Shown: positions 23,421-30,740 of the stretch, piece after piece
Layout of the letters: each line of letters starts with the position of its first letter
Position numbering within the stretch: position 1 is the first letter of the stretch
NCBI GenBank assembly: GCA_958412345.1
Contig: CATYSO010000018.1
Span: forward strand, 1 to 48,381
Length of the DNA: 48,381 nt
Source of the DNA: an uncultured Collinsella sp.
GTDB lineage: Bacteria > Actinomycetota > Coriobacteriia > Coriobacteriales > Coriobacteriaceae
Direction of reading: 5' to 3'
Program-made: the position numbers and the translations under genes
Notes under the pieces: model-generated
The model's input: the letters and a program-made list of their open reading frames with translations, nothing else
What the model was told of the DNA's origin: nothing
Databases searched by the model: none

Positions 23421-24569
23421 ATGAAAGGCATCAATCGTCTGGCCTCCTTTATCAAGGCCGACCACCGTTATGTGTACCTGGGCACGAGCGCTATCGCGGC
23501 GCTCGGTCTGGCGTTTAGCCAGCGCAACCCAACGCCGCTGAGCTTCTTGGCGCCCACGGGCGTGTTCCAAGACTGCCTCTGGGTAATCCTTTGGGCCTGG
23601 CTCGTCGTGTCGGCGGCGGCGCTCGTCACCAAGCTCATACACTGGAACGACTATCGCGAAACGTCGCCGTTTGCATCTGAGCGTTGCCGTCGCGGCGCGC
23701 GCCTGGGCAGCTATGTCGTGGTTGCCATCGCGGCGATCTTCTTTATCGACCGCTGCGTCATGTCGTTTGTCGACCTGGTGCAGGTGAGCATTGTCTCGGA
23801 CTCCAATCCCAGCGACTTTCTGTCGAGCTTGGTCTACATGACCTACAAGAGCGGCGACTTCTTTATCCGCGGTATCGAGATCACCATCGCGCTTGCCACC
23901 TTCGGCACGGTCATCGCCTTCTTCTTGGCGCTGCTCTTTGTGTTCTTGCGCACCCAGACCTTCGATCGCGTCGACAACGACCTGGTGCGCTTCTTTAAGA
24001 GCATTGGCCGAGGCTTTGCGACCGTCTATTCCACCGTCGTGCGCGGCACGCCCATGATGGTCCAGGGCCTGCTCATCTATTACGCGGGCTTTACCGTTCT
24101 GCGCGGCATGGGCTTCGAGACCGCCCAGGCCAACCAGATCTGGAGTACCTTCACCGCCGGCCTCGTCACCATCTCGCTCAACTCCACCGCCTACATGATG
24201 GAGGTCCTGCGCGGCGGCATCGAGTCCATCGATCCCGGCCAGGCCGAGGCAGCGCGCTCGCTGGGCCTGTCGCAGTGGCAGGCTATGCGCAAGGTCGTGT
24301 TCCCTCAGGGTATTAAAAACGCGATCCCGGCGCTCACCAACGAGCTCATCATCAACATCAAGGACTCGTCGGTGCTCTCGGTCATCGGCGTGTTCGACCT
24401 CATGTACGCCACCACCACCGTCGCCGGCGTGTACTACCGCCAGATGGAGGTCTACTGCGTGGCGCTCGTGGTCTATCTGATCCTGACGCTCGTGGCGAGC
24501 CGCCTGCTCGAGGCCTTTGGCAAAAAGCTCGGTGCCGAGGCTCCGGCCACGCTGCCCAGCTCTAACTAG
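23421..24569 (+). CDS. Amino acid ABC transporter permease
   Basis: This 382-residue membrane protein belongs to the His/Glu/Gln/Arg/opine (HEQRO) permease class. It has extra N-terminal hydrophobic segments, then the family domain with GIEITIALATFGTVIAFFLAL and the coupling (EAA) motif ESIDPGQAEAARSLGLSQWQAMRKVVFPQGIKNAIPAL. That loop contacts the ATPase. The N-terminal about 120 residues, including a partly charged linker, are longer than in simple family members. The ATG has GGAGG 4 bp upstream and lies 9 bp after the binding-protein gene. Confidence 0.92.
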   Translation: MKGINRLASFIKADHRYVYLGTSAIAALGLAFSQRNPTPLSFLAPTGVFQDCLWVILWAWLVVSAAALVTKLIHWNDYRETSPFASERCRRGARLGSYVVVAIAAIFFIDRCVMSFVDLVQVSIVSDSNPSDFLSSLVYMTYKSGDFFIRGIEITIALATFGTVIAFFLALLFVFLRTQTFDRVDNDLVRFFKSIGRGFATVYSTVVRGTPMMVQGLLIYYAGFTVLRGMGFETAQANQIWSTFTAGLVTISLNSTAYMMEVLRGGIESIDPGQAEAARSLGLSQWQAMRKVVFPQGIKNAIPALTNELIINIKDSSVLSVIGVFDLMYATTTVAGVYYRQMEVYCVALVVYLILTLVASRLLEAFGKKLGAEAPATLPSSN

Positions 24570-24591
24570 GCTTAAGACGAGGAGAATCATC

Positions 24592-25377
24592 ATGGCAGAT
24601 ACCGCCACTACCGGCACTGCGGCAGCCGTGCAAAACCAAGAGCCGCTTATCCGCGTCGAGGGCCTGCGCAAGAGCTTTGGCTCACTCGAGGTGCTCAAGG
24701 GCATCGACTTGTCCGTCAATCCCGGCGAGGTCGTCACCATCATCGGCGCCTCGGGCTCGGGCAAGTCGACGTTTCTGCGCTGCCTTAACCTGCTCGAGAC
24801 TCCGGATGCCGGCCATATCTGGTTCCACGGTCAGGACCTTACTGCCGAGCGCTGCAATATCAATAAACTGCGCGAGGACATCGGCATGGTGTTCCAGGGC
24901 TTCAACCTGTTCAACAACATGGACGTGCTCGACAACTGCACGCTCGCGCCCGTCACGCTCAAAAAGATGAGCAAGGTCGAGGCCGAGAAGGTCGCGATGG
25001 AGCATCTGACCAGCGTGGGACTCGAAAAGTTCGCGCACGCCGCCGTGGGTCGCCTGTCCGGTGGTCAAAAGCAGCGCGTGGCCATCGCTCGTGCCCTGTG
25101 CATGAATCCGCAGATCATGCTGTTTGACGAGCCGACCTCAGCGCTCGACCCCGAGATCGTGGGCGAGGTGCTCGAGGTCATGCGCAAGCTCGCTGCCGAC
25201 GGCATGACCATGGTCGTCGTCACGCATGAGATGGCCTTTGCCCGAACCGTGTCCGACCGCGTGGTCTTTATGGACAAGGGCGTGGTGCTCGAGGATGCCG
25301 CGCCGGCCGAGCTCTTCGGCAACCCCAAACACCAGCGCACTCGTGAGTTCCTCTCTCGCTATCTCGAGGACAAATAA
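24592..25377 (+). CDS. Amino acid ABC transporter ATP-binding protein
   Basis: This is a 261-residue ATPase of the GlnQ/HisP class, energising the adjacent permease. Motifs are Walker A GASGSGKST, Q-loop FQGFNLF, signature LSGGQKQRVAIARAL, Walker B IMLFDEPTSALDPE, and the H-loop in VVVTHEMAFA. The frame is open upstream into the permease, but the ATG at 24592 has AGGAG and gives the usual start with a short variable N-terminus (MADTATTGTAAAVQ). It completes a three-gene import operon with the binding protein and permease. Confidence 0.93.
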   Translation: MADTATTGTAAAVQNQEPLIRVEGLRKSFGSLEVLKGIDLSVNPGEVVTIIGASGSGKSTFLRCLNLLETPDAGHIWFHGQDLTAERCNINKLREDIGMVFQGFNLFNNMDVLDNCTLAPVTLKKMSKVEAEKVAMEHLTSVGLEKFAHAAVGRLSGGQKQRVAIARALCMNPQIMLFDEPTSALDPEIVGEVLEVMRKLAADGMTMVVVTHEMAFARTVSDRVVFMDKGVVLEDAAPAELFGNPKHQRTREFLSRYLEDK

Positions 25378-25401
25378 CCGACCGCAAACGCTTACGTTGC
25401 A

Positions 25402-25428
25402 GGGCCGCTCCCGTGGGGCGGCCTTTGT
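25402..25428 (+). terminator. Weak hairpin after the amino acid ABC operon
   Basis: GGCCGC-TCCC and GGGG-CGGCC pair with a small bulge, then CTTTGTC. The T-run is short, so termination is only probable. It lies just after the ATPase stop and before the peptidase. Confidence 0.45.
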
Positions 25429-25449
25429 CGTCACAATCGAAAGGATGTC

Positions 25450-26865
25450 ATGGCCGAGGTTTGGCGCTTCTTTGCGCATGAGGACGATTTTGCCGATATA
25501 GACGAGGCCGGCGCGTGCGAGCGCTTGGGCCGCGTGCTGTCGTTTCCGACCATTTCGAGCATGGATGCCGAGGCGGTGGATTGGCAGCCCTTCGACGACC
25601 TGCGCGCCTATATGCAGCAGGCCTGGCCGCGCGTGTTCGCGGCGGGCGAGGTCGAGCTTGTCGACCATTCGCTGTTGGTGACGCTTGACGGTTCCGACCC
25701 CGCCCTCAAACCCGTCATGCTCATGGGCCACATGGACGTGGTCCCCGTGGTGCCGGGCACCGAGGCCGACTGGACGCATGCTCCCTTTAGCGGACAGGTG
25801 GACGACACCTACATTTGGGGTCGCGGCGCTATCGACATGAAAGACCAGGTCGCAGGTATTCTCGAGGCGGTTGAGTATGCGTTGGCGCACGGCTGGGAGC
25901 ACGAGCGCACCCTGCTGCTGGCTTTTGGCCAGGACGAGGAAACCACGCAGTACGGCGCGGGGGCGATCGGTCGCGTGCTCGAGGAGCGCGGTATTGAACT
26001 TGAATACCTGATCGACGAGGGTGACTACCGTATCGTTTCGGCTGCCGAGTACGGCGCGGGCGAGGGCTGGCTTATGCATGCCGACCTTGCCGAGAAGGGC
26101 TACGCCGATATTGTGCTCAAGACGAAGAGCGCGGGCGGGCATTCGTCTAACCCCTACGGCGGCACGTCGCTCGAGGTGCTCAGCCGTGCCATCGCCGCAA
26201 TCTGCGATATCGAGTGGCCGACGCGCGTGACCGATCTGCTTGCCGCGCAGCTTGTCGAGCTGGGGCTCTACACGGCGGATGAGATTGCCGCCAACGGGGA
26301 TGCCATCGTGCGCGAGTGCCTCGCCAGCAAAAAGCTCTATCCGCTGGTGACGACCACCTGCGCGCCCACGCAGATCGAGGGAGGCAGCGCCGGCGCCAAC
26401 GTAATGCCGCAGGATATGTGGGTCAACATTAACTTCCGCATGCTCGAGGGCACGAGCGTGGCCGACGTTGTGGCGCGCTGCCGTGAGGCGGTTGCCGGGG
26501 CGGACCTTGCCGGTCGTGTCGAAGTGGAGCTGGGCCCCGGCAGCTCCGAGCCCTCGCCGTCCCCGCGCATCGGTGGTCCCGGCCTCGAGGCGGTTCGCTC
26601 CATCGCCGCCCGCTATTTCCGCGATCCAAAGGGGACGGAGGAAAACGGATCATCCGAGCCGTTGGCGATTGTCCCCTCGACCGTGATCGGCGCGACCGAC
26701 GCTGCCAACTACCAGCACATTTGCTCCGAATGCATTCGTTTTTCGGCGTTTGTGGTCGACGATGACGAGTGCGACCGCGGCGTCCACGGCACCAACGAGC
26801 GCATCACCCGCCGCGCCTACCTCCAGGGCGTACGCTTCCTCATCGCCCTACTCCACACGCTCTAG
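25450..26865 (+). CDS. M20 family metallopeptidase (dipeptidase, PepV-like)
   Basis: This 471-residue enzyme belongs to the M20 metallopeptidases. The metal-site segments are visible: GHMDVVPV (His, Asp), GRGAIDMKDQ (Asp), GQDEETT (Glu-Glu), and a C-terminal His in GVHGTNERI. M20 dipeptidases cut short peptides, which fits its position after an amino acid importer. Codons 392 onward (DPKGTEENGS) coincide with a palindromic repeat, GATCC...GGATC with a GGGGACGGAGGAAAA core, that also occurs at 9441-9469, so a repeat seems to have entered the gene in frame. The segment lies between the dimerisation-domain end and the final metal-ligand region, probably in a loop. The ATG at 25450 has GAAAGGATGTC before it. 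Confidence 0.88.
   Translation: MAEVWRFFAHEDDFADIDEAGACERLGRVLSFPTISSMDAEAVDWQPFDDLRAYMQQAWPRVFAAGEVELVDHSLLVTLDGSDPALKPVMLMGHMDVVPVVPGTEADWTHAPFSGQVDDTYIWGRGAIDMKDQVAGILEAVEYALAHGWEHERTLLLAFGQDEETTQYGAGAIGRVLEERGIELEYLIDEGDYRIVSAAEYGAGEGWLMHADLAEKGYADIVLKTKSAGGHSSNPYGGTSLEVLSRAIAAICDIEWPTRVTDLLAAQLVELGLYTADEIAANGDAIVRECLASKKLYPLVTTTCAPTQIEGGSAGANVMPQDMWVNINFRMLEGTSVADVVARCREAVAGADLAGRVEVELGPGSSEPSPSPRIGGPGLEAVRSIAARYFRDPKGTEENGSSEPLAIVPSTVIGATDAANYQHICSECIRFSAFVVDDDECDRGVHGTNERITRRAYLQGVRFLIALLHTL
26623..26651. repeat. In-frame palindromic repeat inside the M20 peptidase gene
   Basis: GATCC (26623) and GGATC (ends 26651) enclose GGGGACGGAGGAAAA, matching the intergenic element at 9441-9469. 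It keeps the reading frame and encodes about ten residues, DPKGTEENGS, of the peptidase. Confidence 0.65.
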
Positions 26866-26867
26866 AA

Positions 26868-26895
26868 TCTGACAAAGCGACAGTCCCTTTGTTAG
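26868..26895. repeat. TGTGACAAAG palindrome family, copy 4
   Basis: CTGACAAAGCGACAGTCCCT then TTGTTAG is an imperfect member of the family at 13746, 18710 and 20220. It begins 2 bp beyond the M20 peptidase stop. Confidence 0.6.
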
Positions 26896-26946
26896 CCGTT
26901 GGGGACGCTCTTAAACGACTAGTCGTTAAGGAACGTACCCAACGGC
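26893..26946. repeat. About 54-bp near-palindrome (GGGGACG family, copy 1)
   Basis: AGCCGTTGGG at the left end pairs with CCCAACGGCT at the right end, and the centre TTAAACGACTAGTCGTTAA is itself almost palindromic. Copies of the half sequence GGGGACGTTCTTAAACGACT occur at 28411 and 43771. It lies in the gap between the peptidase gene and prfA. The rest of that gap holds only a weak possible mini-ORF. Confidence 0.7.
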
Positions 26947-27042
26947 TACGTCCACTCATTCCGTGCGGGTTATATGCAGGTTTGCCTGCGCACGCTATCA
27001 TGTATGGGTTAGACCGCAACTAAGTACCCCATACGCGAAGGG

Positions 27043-27075
27043 ATGCGCATGTATCTGAAGATCGACATGTTCTAG
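27043..27075 (+). other. Possible 10-codon leader peptide upstream of prfA
   Basis: ATG CGC ATG TAT CTG AAG ATC GAC ATG TTC TAG encodes MRMYLKIDMF, preceded by GAAGGG. It could be a leader peptide for prfA or chance. There is no supporting homology. Confidence 0.2.
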
Positions 27076-27156
27076 CCGGGCTTACCCCCGCAGTGGCGCC
27101 ATGCGCCCCATCAATTCTGCCGATTTTCACCTTCACGCATATAAAGGAGTCCCGCC

Positions 27157-28224
27157 ATGCGCGACAAGCTCGAAAAGATCATCAAGGCCTATGAGGAGCT
27201 CGAGAAGAAGCTTTCCGACCCGGCCGTTGCCTCCGACATCAAGGAGTTCACGCGTCTCAACAAGGAGTACGCGCACCAGTCCGACCTCATCGCCGCCTCG
27301 CGCGAGTACATCGGCGCGCTCGATGACATCGAGGCTGCCAAGGAAATGCTCCACGATACTACCGATGCCGATGAGAAGGAGATGCTCCAGATGGACATCT
27401 CCGAAAACGAGGCCAAGCTTCCCCAGCTCGAGGAAGACATTAAGTACATGCTCATCCCGAGCGACCCCAACGACGACAAGAACACCATCGTCGAGATTCG
27501 CTCCGCCGCCGGTGGCGACGAGGCGGCCATCTTCGCCGGCGACCTGTACAAGATGTATCAGCGCTTTTGCGAGTCGCGTGGCTGGAAGACCACCGTGCTC
27601 GATTCCAGCCCCAGCGAGGCCGGCGGCTTTAAGTCCATCGAGTTCAAGGTCGAGGGCGACCGCGTCTACTCCGTCATGAAGTTTGAGTCCGGCGTACACC
27701 GTGTCCAGCGCGTTCCCAAGACCGAGTCCCAGGGCCGTATCCAGACCTCCACGGCAACCGTCGCCGTGCTTCCCGAGGCCGAGGAGATCGACGTCCAGAT
27801 CAACCAGTCTGACCTGCGCATCGACACTTACTGCGCTTCGGGCCCTGGCGGTCAGTGCGTTAACACCACCTACTCCGCCGTGCGCATCACCCACCTGCCC
27901 ACCAACACCGTGGTGCAGTCGCAGGAGCAGCGCTCCCAGATTCAGAATCGCGAGGTCTGCATGCAGATGCTGCGCGCCCGTCTGTACGAGATGGAACTCG
28001 AGAAGCAGCAGGCAGAGCTTGGTGCCGAGCGCCAGAGCCAGATCGGCCACGGCAACCGTTCCGAGAAGATCCGTACCTACAACCAGCCCCAGGACCGCGT
28101 GACCGATCACCGCATCGGTTTCAACTCCACCTACAATGGCGTCCTCCTGGGCGACCAGCTCGGCACCGTCATCGAGGCGCTCGCCGCCGCCGAGCGTGCC
28201 GAGAAGCTGGCACAGGCTGTGTAA
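27157..28224 (+). CDS. prfA: Peptide chain release factor 1
   Basis: This 355-residue protein ends translation at UAA and UAG. It has the RF1 layout: a coiled-coil N-terminal domain, the decoding domain with the PxT-type tripeptide PKT in VPKTESQGRI, and the GGQ loop CASGPGGQCVNTTYSAVRITH, whose Gln is the catalytic contact in the ribosomal peptidyl transferase centre. PKT rather than the usual PAT in the PxT position is a small variation allowed in RF1. The ATG at 27157 has AAAGGAG upstream. Followed downstream by structured repeat B and prmC, the methylase for its GGQ glutamine. Confidence 0.96.
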   Translation: MRDKLEKIIKAYEELEKKLSDPAVASDIKEFTRLNKEYAHQSDLIAASREYIGALDDIEAAKEMLHDTTDADEKEMLQMDISENEAKLPQLEEDIKYMLIPSDPNDDKNTIVEIRSAAGGDEAAIFAGDLYKMYQRFCESRGWKTTVLDSSPSEAGGFKSIEFKVEGDRVYSVMKFESGVHRVQRVPKTESQGRIQTSTATVAVLPEAEEIDVQINQSDLRIDTYCASGPGGQCVNTTYSAVRITHLPTNTVVQSQEQRSQIQNREVCMQMLRARLYEMELEKQQAELGAERQSQIGHGNRSEKIRTYNQPQDRVTDHRIGFNSTYNGVLLGDQLGTVIEALAAAERAEKLAQAV

Positions 28225-28228
28225 CGGG

Positions 28229-28390
28229 TTACGCGGTTTTACCAAACCGCGTAACGAGTCGACGCTGCAAACGCCCCTAAGCGGCAATCTGACGTTCAAT
28301 CGTCGGTCGCGTACCGAAGTACGCTTCCCTCCTCTTTCACGTCACCTTGCTCGCTTAGGGGCGTTTTCGCTGACTTATGCTCAACCTGCG
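28229..28390 (+). repeat. Structured repeat element, copy B
   Basis: The opening hairpin is identical to copy A, TTACGCGGTTT/AAACCGCGTAA (28229-28254). The outer stem AAACGCCCCTAAGC (28269-28282) with GCTTAGGGGCGTTT (28353-28366) differs from copy A at two pairs, and both changes are compensated. The middle helix is TGACG/CGTCA (28290-28294 with 28340-28344), again covarying with A's TGGCG/CGCCA. Apical stem GCGTAC-CGAA-GTACGC. It lies 5 bp past the prfA stop. Confidence 0.85.
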
Positions 28391-28402
28391 GCGCCTTAGA
28401 TG

Positions 28403-28431
28403 TAGTCATTGGGGACGTTCTTAAATGACTA
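28403..28431. repeat. GGGGACG palindrome family, copy 2
   Basis: TAGTCATT (28403) and AATGACTA (ends 28431) pair around GGGGACGTTCTTA. It is a single-arm relative of the longer palindrome at 26893. Confidence 0.65.
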
Positions 28432-28747
28432 GGTTGGGTACATTGCTTTGAGATGTTATTCAGTCGGCTGTTATGGCATTTGAGCTGCTTACCTGCTTAA
28501 GGTAATTGACGGCATAAGTCCGCTATCGAAAATATTGCTCAAAATATCGTTCAAGAAGTCGCAGTGCATTTTTTGACGCGTCGTTCGTCAAGTGATTTGG
28601 CAAGTGTTTGGTTAGATATTGGTCAGGTTTGGGGCAACCTTGCCAAAAACTTGACGGATGCAAATTTAGACGTCGACAAATGAACACTTCGATTGCGCCC
28701 TGAGCAAAATTCTGGGCTGATTCTCGATAATCGCTTCCAATCGTCCC
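28432..28747. other. AT-rich intergenic stretch with no gene recognised
   Basis: This part of the 598-bp prfA-prmC gap has visibly lower GC than the genes around it. It contains a small dyad TTGACG...CGTCAA (28573-28591) and repeated TTGGCAAG/CTTGCC motifs. A minus-strand open frame (28523-28786) has no recognisable family or ribosome binding site, so I do not call it. It could be a decayed gene, an acquired segment or a regulatory region. Confidence 0.4.
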
Positions 28748-28774
28748 TTGCCGCGTGTCACCCTCGCGTACAAT
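28748..28774 (+). promoter_or_regulatory. Candidate promoter of prmC
   Basis: TTGCCG (28748) and TACAAT (28769) lie 15 bp apart, about 50 bp upstream of the prmC ATG. The -10 is good; the spacing is short. Confidence 0.4.
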
Positions 28775-28822
28775 CTGCTCCGACATTCGCGCGCCGCCTG
28801 GCGCTTAAGAGGGGAGGACCCC

Positions 28823-30088
28823 ATGGCAAACGAGATCTGGACCATCAAGCGTTGTCTCGAGTGGACCAAGGAGTACCTGGCCGAGCGCGGCGAGGAGCAC
28901 CCCCGTCTTTCTGCCGAGTGGCTGCTGTGCGCCGCCACGGGCCTGGCGCGCATCGACTTATATATGCGCATGGACGAGACGCTCGACGCGGCGCAGCTCG
29001 AAACCATGCATGCAGCGGTCGTTCGCCGCGCCAAGGGCGAACCGCTGCAGTACATCACCGGCAGCACGCAGTTCCGCATGATCGACGTCGCGTGCGCCCC
29101 CGGTGTGCTCATCCCGCGCCCCGAGACAGAGATGCTTGTCGAGGAAGTCCTCAACTACCTGGATGCCGAGGTGCTGAGCCCCGAGGCCGCTGTCCGTCAG
29201 CGTATCGAGCTGCCCTGGAACGACGAGGTCGAGCAAGCGCGCAAAGCCGAAGCCGCATTGGCCGATGAGCGCGCGACTGCCGAGCGCCGTGCCGCAAACT
29301 TAACGGCTGCCGATGAAGCCGCGCTGGGCAGCGATGTGCTCGGTAGCCGCGCCTACGCCGAGGAGCTGGCCGATCGCGAGGCCGAGGAAGCCGCCGCGCA
29401 GGCGGCCGAAGCCGAAGTGGCAGATACCGATGACGTGGAAGCCTCCGAGCCCGAGCTCGACGAATACGGCATCGCCATCGAAGGTGACGACCAGGAGACG
29501 ATCTCCGCGCAGAACGCCGCCGAGCCCGCTCCGGTCGAGCCCCGCATCGCCCGTGTTCTCGAGGTCGGCTGCGGCACGGGCTGCATCTCGCTCTCGCTTG
29601 CCTGGGAACGCCGTGGGCACGTCACCTGCACCGCTACCGATATCGAGCCGCGCGCCATCGACCTGGCAACCAAAAACCGCGACGCACTTGGCCTCACGGC
29701 GGACGAGGTCGCGTTCAGCCTCACCAACCTGGTAAGCTCCATTCCCCGCGAAGAGTGGGGCACCTTTGACGTGCTCGTCTCCAACCCGCCCTACATCCCT
29801 ACCGATGTCATGCGTTCGCTGCCGCACGAGGTCAAGGACTTTGAGCCCGACCTAGCGCTCGAGGGCGGCGCCGACGGCCTGGACATCTTCCGCCGCCTGC
29901 TCAACGCGGCGCCCTACATGTTGCGCGCCGGCGGCCTCTTTGCCTGCGAGCTCTACGAGGGAGCCCTCGACGCCGCCGCCGAGCTCTGCCGCCAAGCGGG
30001 TCTTTCGGACGTGCGCATTGTCCGCGACCTCACCGATCGCCCCCGCATCGTCCGAGCCATCGTCACAGAGCCCAAACAGCGTCAGTAA
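28823..30088 (+). CDS. prmC: Peptide chain release factor N5-glutamine methyltransferase with large insert
   Basis: This 421-residue enzyme methylates the Gln of the release-factor GGQ motif using S-adenosylmethionine. It has the PrmC N-terminal helical domain (KGEPLQYITGSTQFRMID, then IPRPETEML), the SAM motif VLEVGCGTGCISLSL at about residue 245, and the active-site NPPYIPTDV. Normal PrmC is about 280 residues. Here about 120 residues rich in Ala, Glu and Asp (roughly 115-240, for example EQARKAEAALADERATAERR) separate PRPETE from the SAM motif, which are normally about 25 residues apart. The insert looks helical and acidic. The ATG at 28823 has GGGGAGG upstream. The gene follows prfA, as is common. 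Confidence 0.92.
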   Translation: MANEIWTIKRCLEWTKEYLAERGEEHPRLSAEWLLCAATGLARIDLYMRMDETLDAAQLETMHAAVVRRAKGEPLQYITGSTQFRMIDVACAPGVLIPRPETEMLVEEVLNYLDAEVLSPEAAVRQRIELPWNDEVEQARKAEAALADERATAERRAANLTAADEAALGSDVLGSRAYAEELADREAEEAAAQAAEAEVADTDDVEASEPELDEYGIAIEGDDQETISAQNAAEPAPVEPRIARVLEVGCGTGCISLSLAWERRGHVTCTATDIEPRAIDLATKNRDALGLTADEVAFSLTNLVSSIPREEWGTFDVLVSNPPYIPTDVMRSLPHEVKDFEPDLALEGGADGLDIFRRLLNAAPYMLRAGGLFACELYEGALDAAAELCRQAGLSDVRIVRDLTDRPRIVRAIVTEPKQRQ

Positions 30089-30103
30089 TATTTATTAACT
30101 GAT

Positions 30104-30132
30104 TTATCAAAAACTATTAACTAGTTTATAGT
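30104..30132 (+). promoter_or_regulatory. Candidate promoter and operator of the HicB-like gene
   Basis: TTATCA (30104) lies 17 bp from TATAGT (30127-30132). TTAACT occurs at 30095 and 30117, and AACTAGTT (30119-30126) is palindromic over the promoter. HicB proteins usually repress their own promoter, so these are candidate binding sites. Confidence 0.45.
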
Positions 30133-30156
30133 TATTCCAGTTGACAGCTGGGGGCC

Positions 30157-30606
30157 ATGATGAAGCAACGATTTACCTATGACTGCGTTCTCATAAAAGA
30201 AGACGACGGTTACTGCGCTAGCTTTCCACAGATCCCTGGCGCCTTTGCCGACGGTGACACGCGTGAAGAAGCAATAGCACATGCAAGCGAGGCACTGATG
30301 GCGTTTTTGGCCGACGACCTCAACAACGGTTTGACTCCGGCAGGGTACGAACGCTCGGCCGAAGTCGTGACGCTTTCAGTCGAAATCGACCACGAGGACG
30401 CTCGGGAAGCGGCGTGCCGGACATTTAAAGACGCAGCGCTGGACCTCAAAGTCTCCGCTCCGCGGATCACCGCGCTGGTCAAAGCCGGCAAGCTCGATGT
30501 TGAACTCGTCGACGGCCGTCGGATGATTACGATCGACAGCATCGAGCGTTACGCCGCCCAAGAACGCCACGCCGGCAGGCCAAAGAAGTTCGTGGCGGTC
30601 CAATAA
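30157..30606 (+). CDS. HicB-family antitoxin-like protein, no HicA neighbour
   Basis: This 149-residue protein starts with a HicB-type partial RNase-H-like fold (YDCVLIKEDDGYCASFPQIPGAFADGDTREEAIAHASEAL). In two-gene HicAB systems that domain neutralises the HicA mRNA-cleaving toxin. The C-terminus (SAPRITALVKAGKLDVELVDGRRMITIDSIERYA) is not the common ribbon-helix-helix of HicB; it looks like a small helix-turn-helix/excisionase-like module. The gap upstream is too short for hicA, and no small toxin gene is seen downstream. It may be an orphan regulator or an antitoxin acting with a toxin elsewhere. Two ATG codons at 30157 and 30160 are equally possible. Confidence 0.72.
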   Translation: MMKQRFTYDCVLIKEDDGYCASFPQIPGAFADGDTREEAIAHASEALMAFLADDLNNGLTPAGYERSAEVVTLSVEIDHEDAREAACRTFKDAALDLKVSAPRITALVKAGKLDVELVDGRRMITIDSIERYAAQERHAGRPKKFVAVQ

Positions 30607-30740
30607 CCCCCTCACTTTCACCGACTACTACAGCCGCTCACCAAACCAACATGCGCTCAGGGCAAATGGGTTAAACGTTTCGTGCGAGAATGCCCCTCAG
30701 TAAACAAACTTGCACCAGAGCGTAAGGGGCTGGCATACAC

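Noticed and set aside
22446..24764. 772-codon minus-strand open frame opposite the amino acid ABC importer genes
   Set aside because: It is antisense to three recognisable transporter genes and lacks any domain.
28523..28786. 87-codon minus-strand frame in the prfA-prmC gap
   Set aside because: No recognisable family, no ribosome binding site and composition like non-coding AT-rich DNA.
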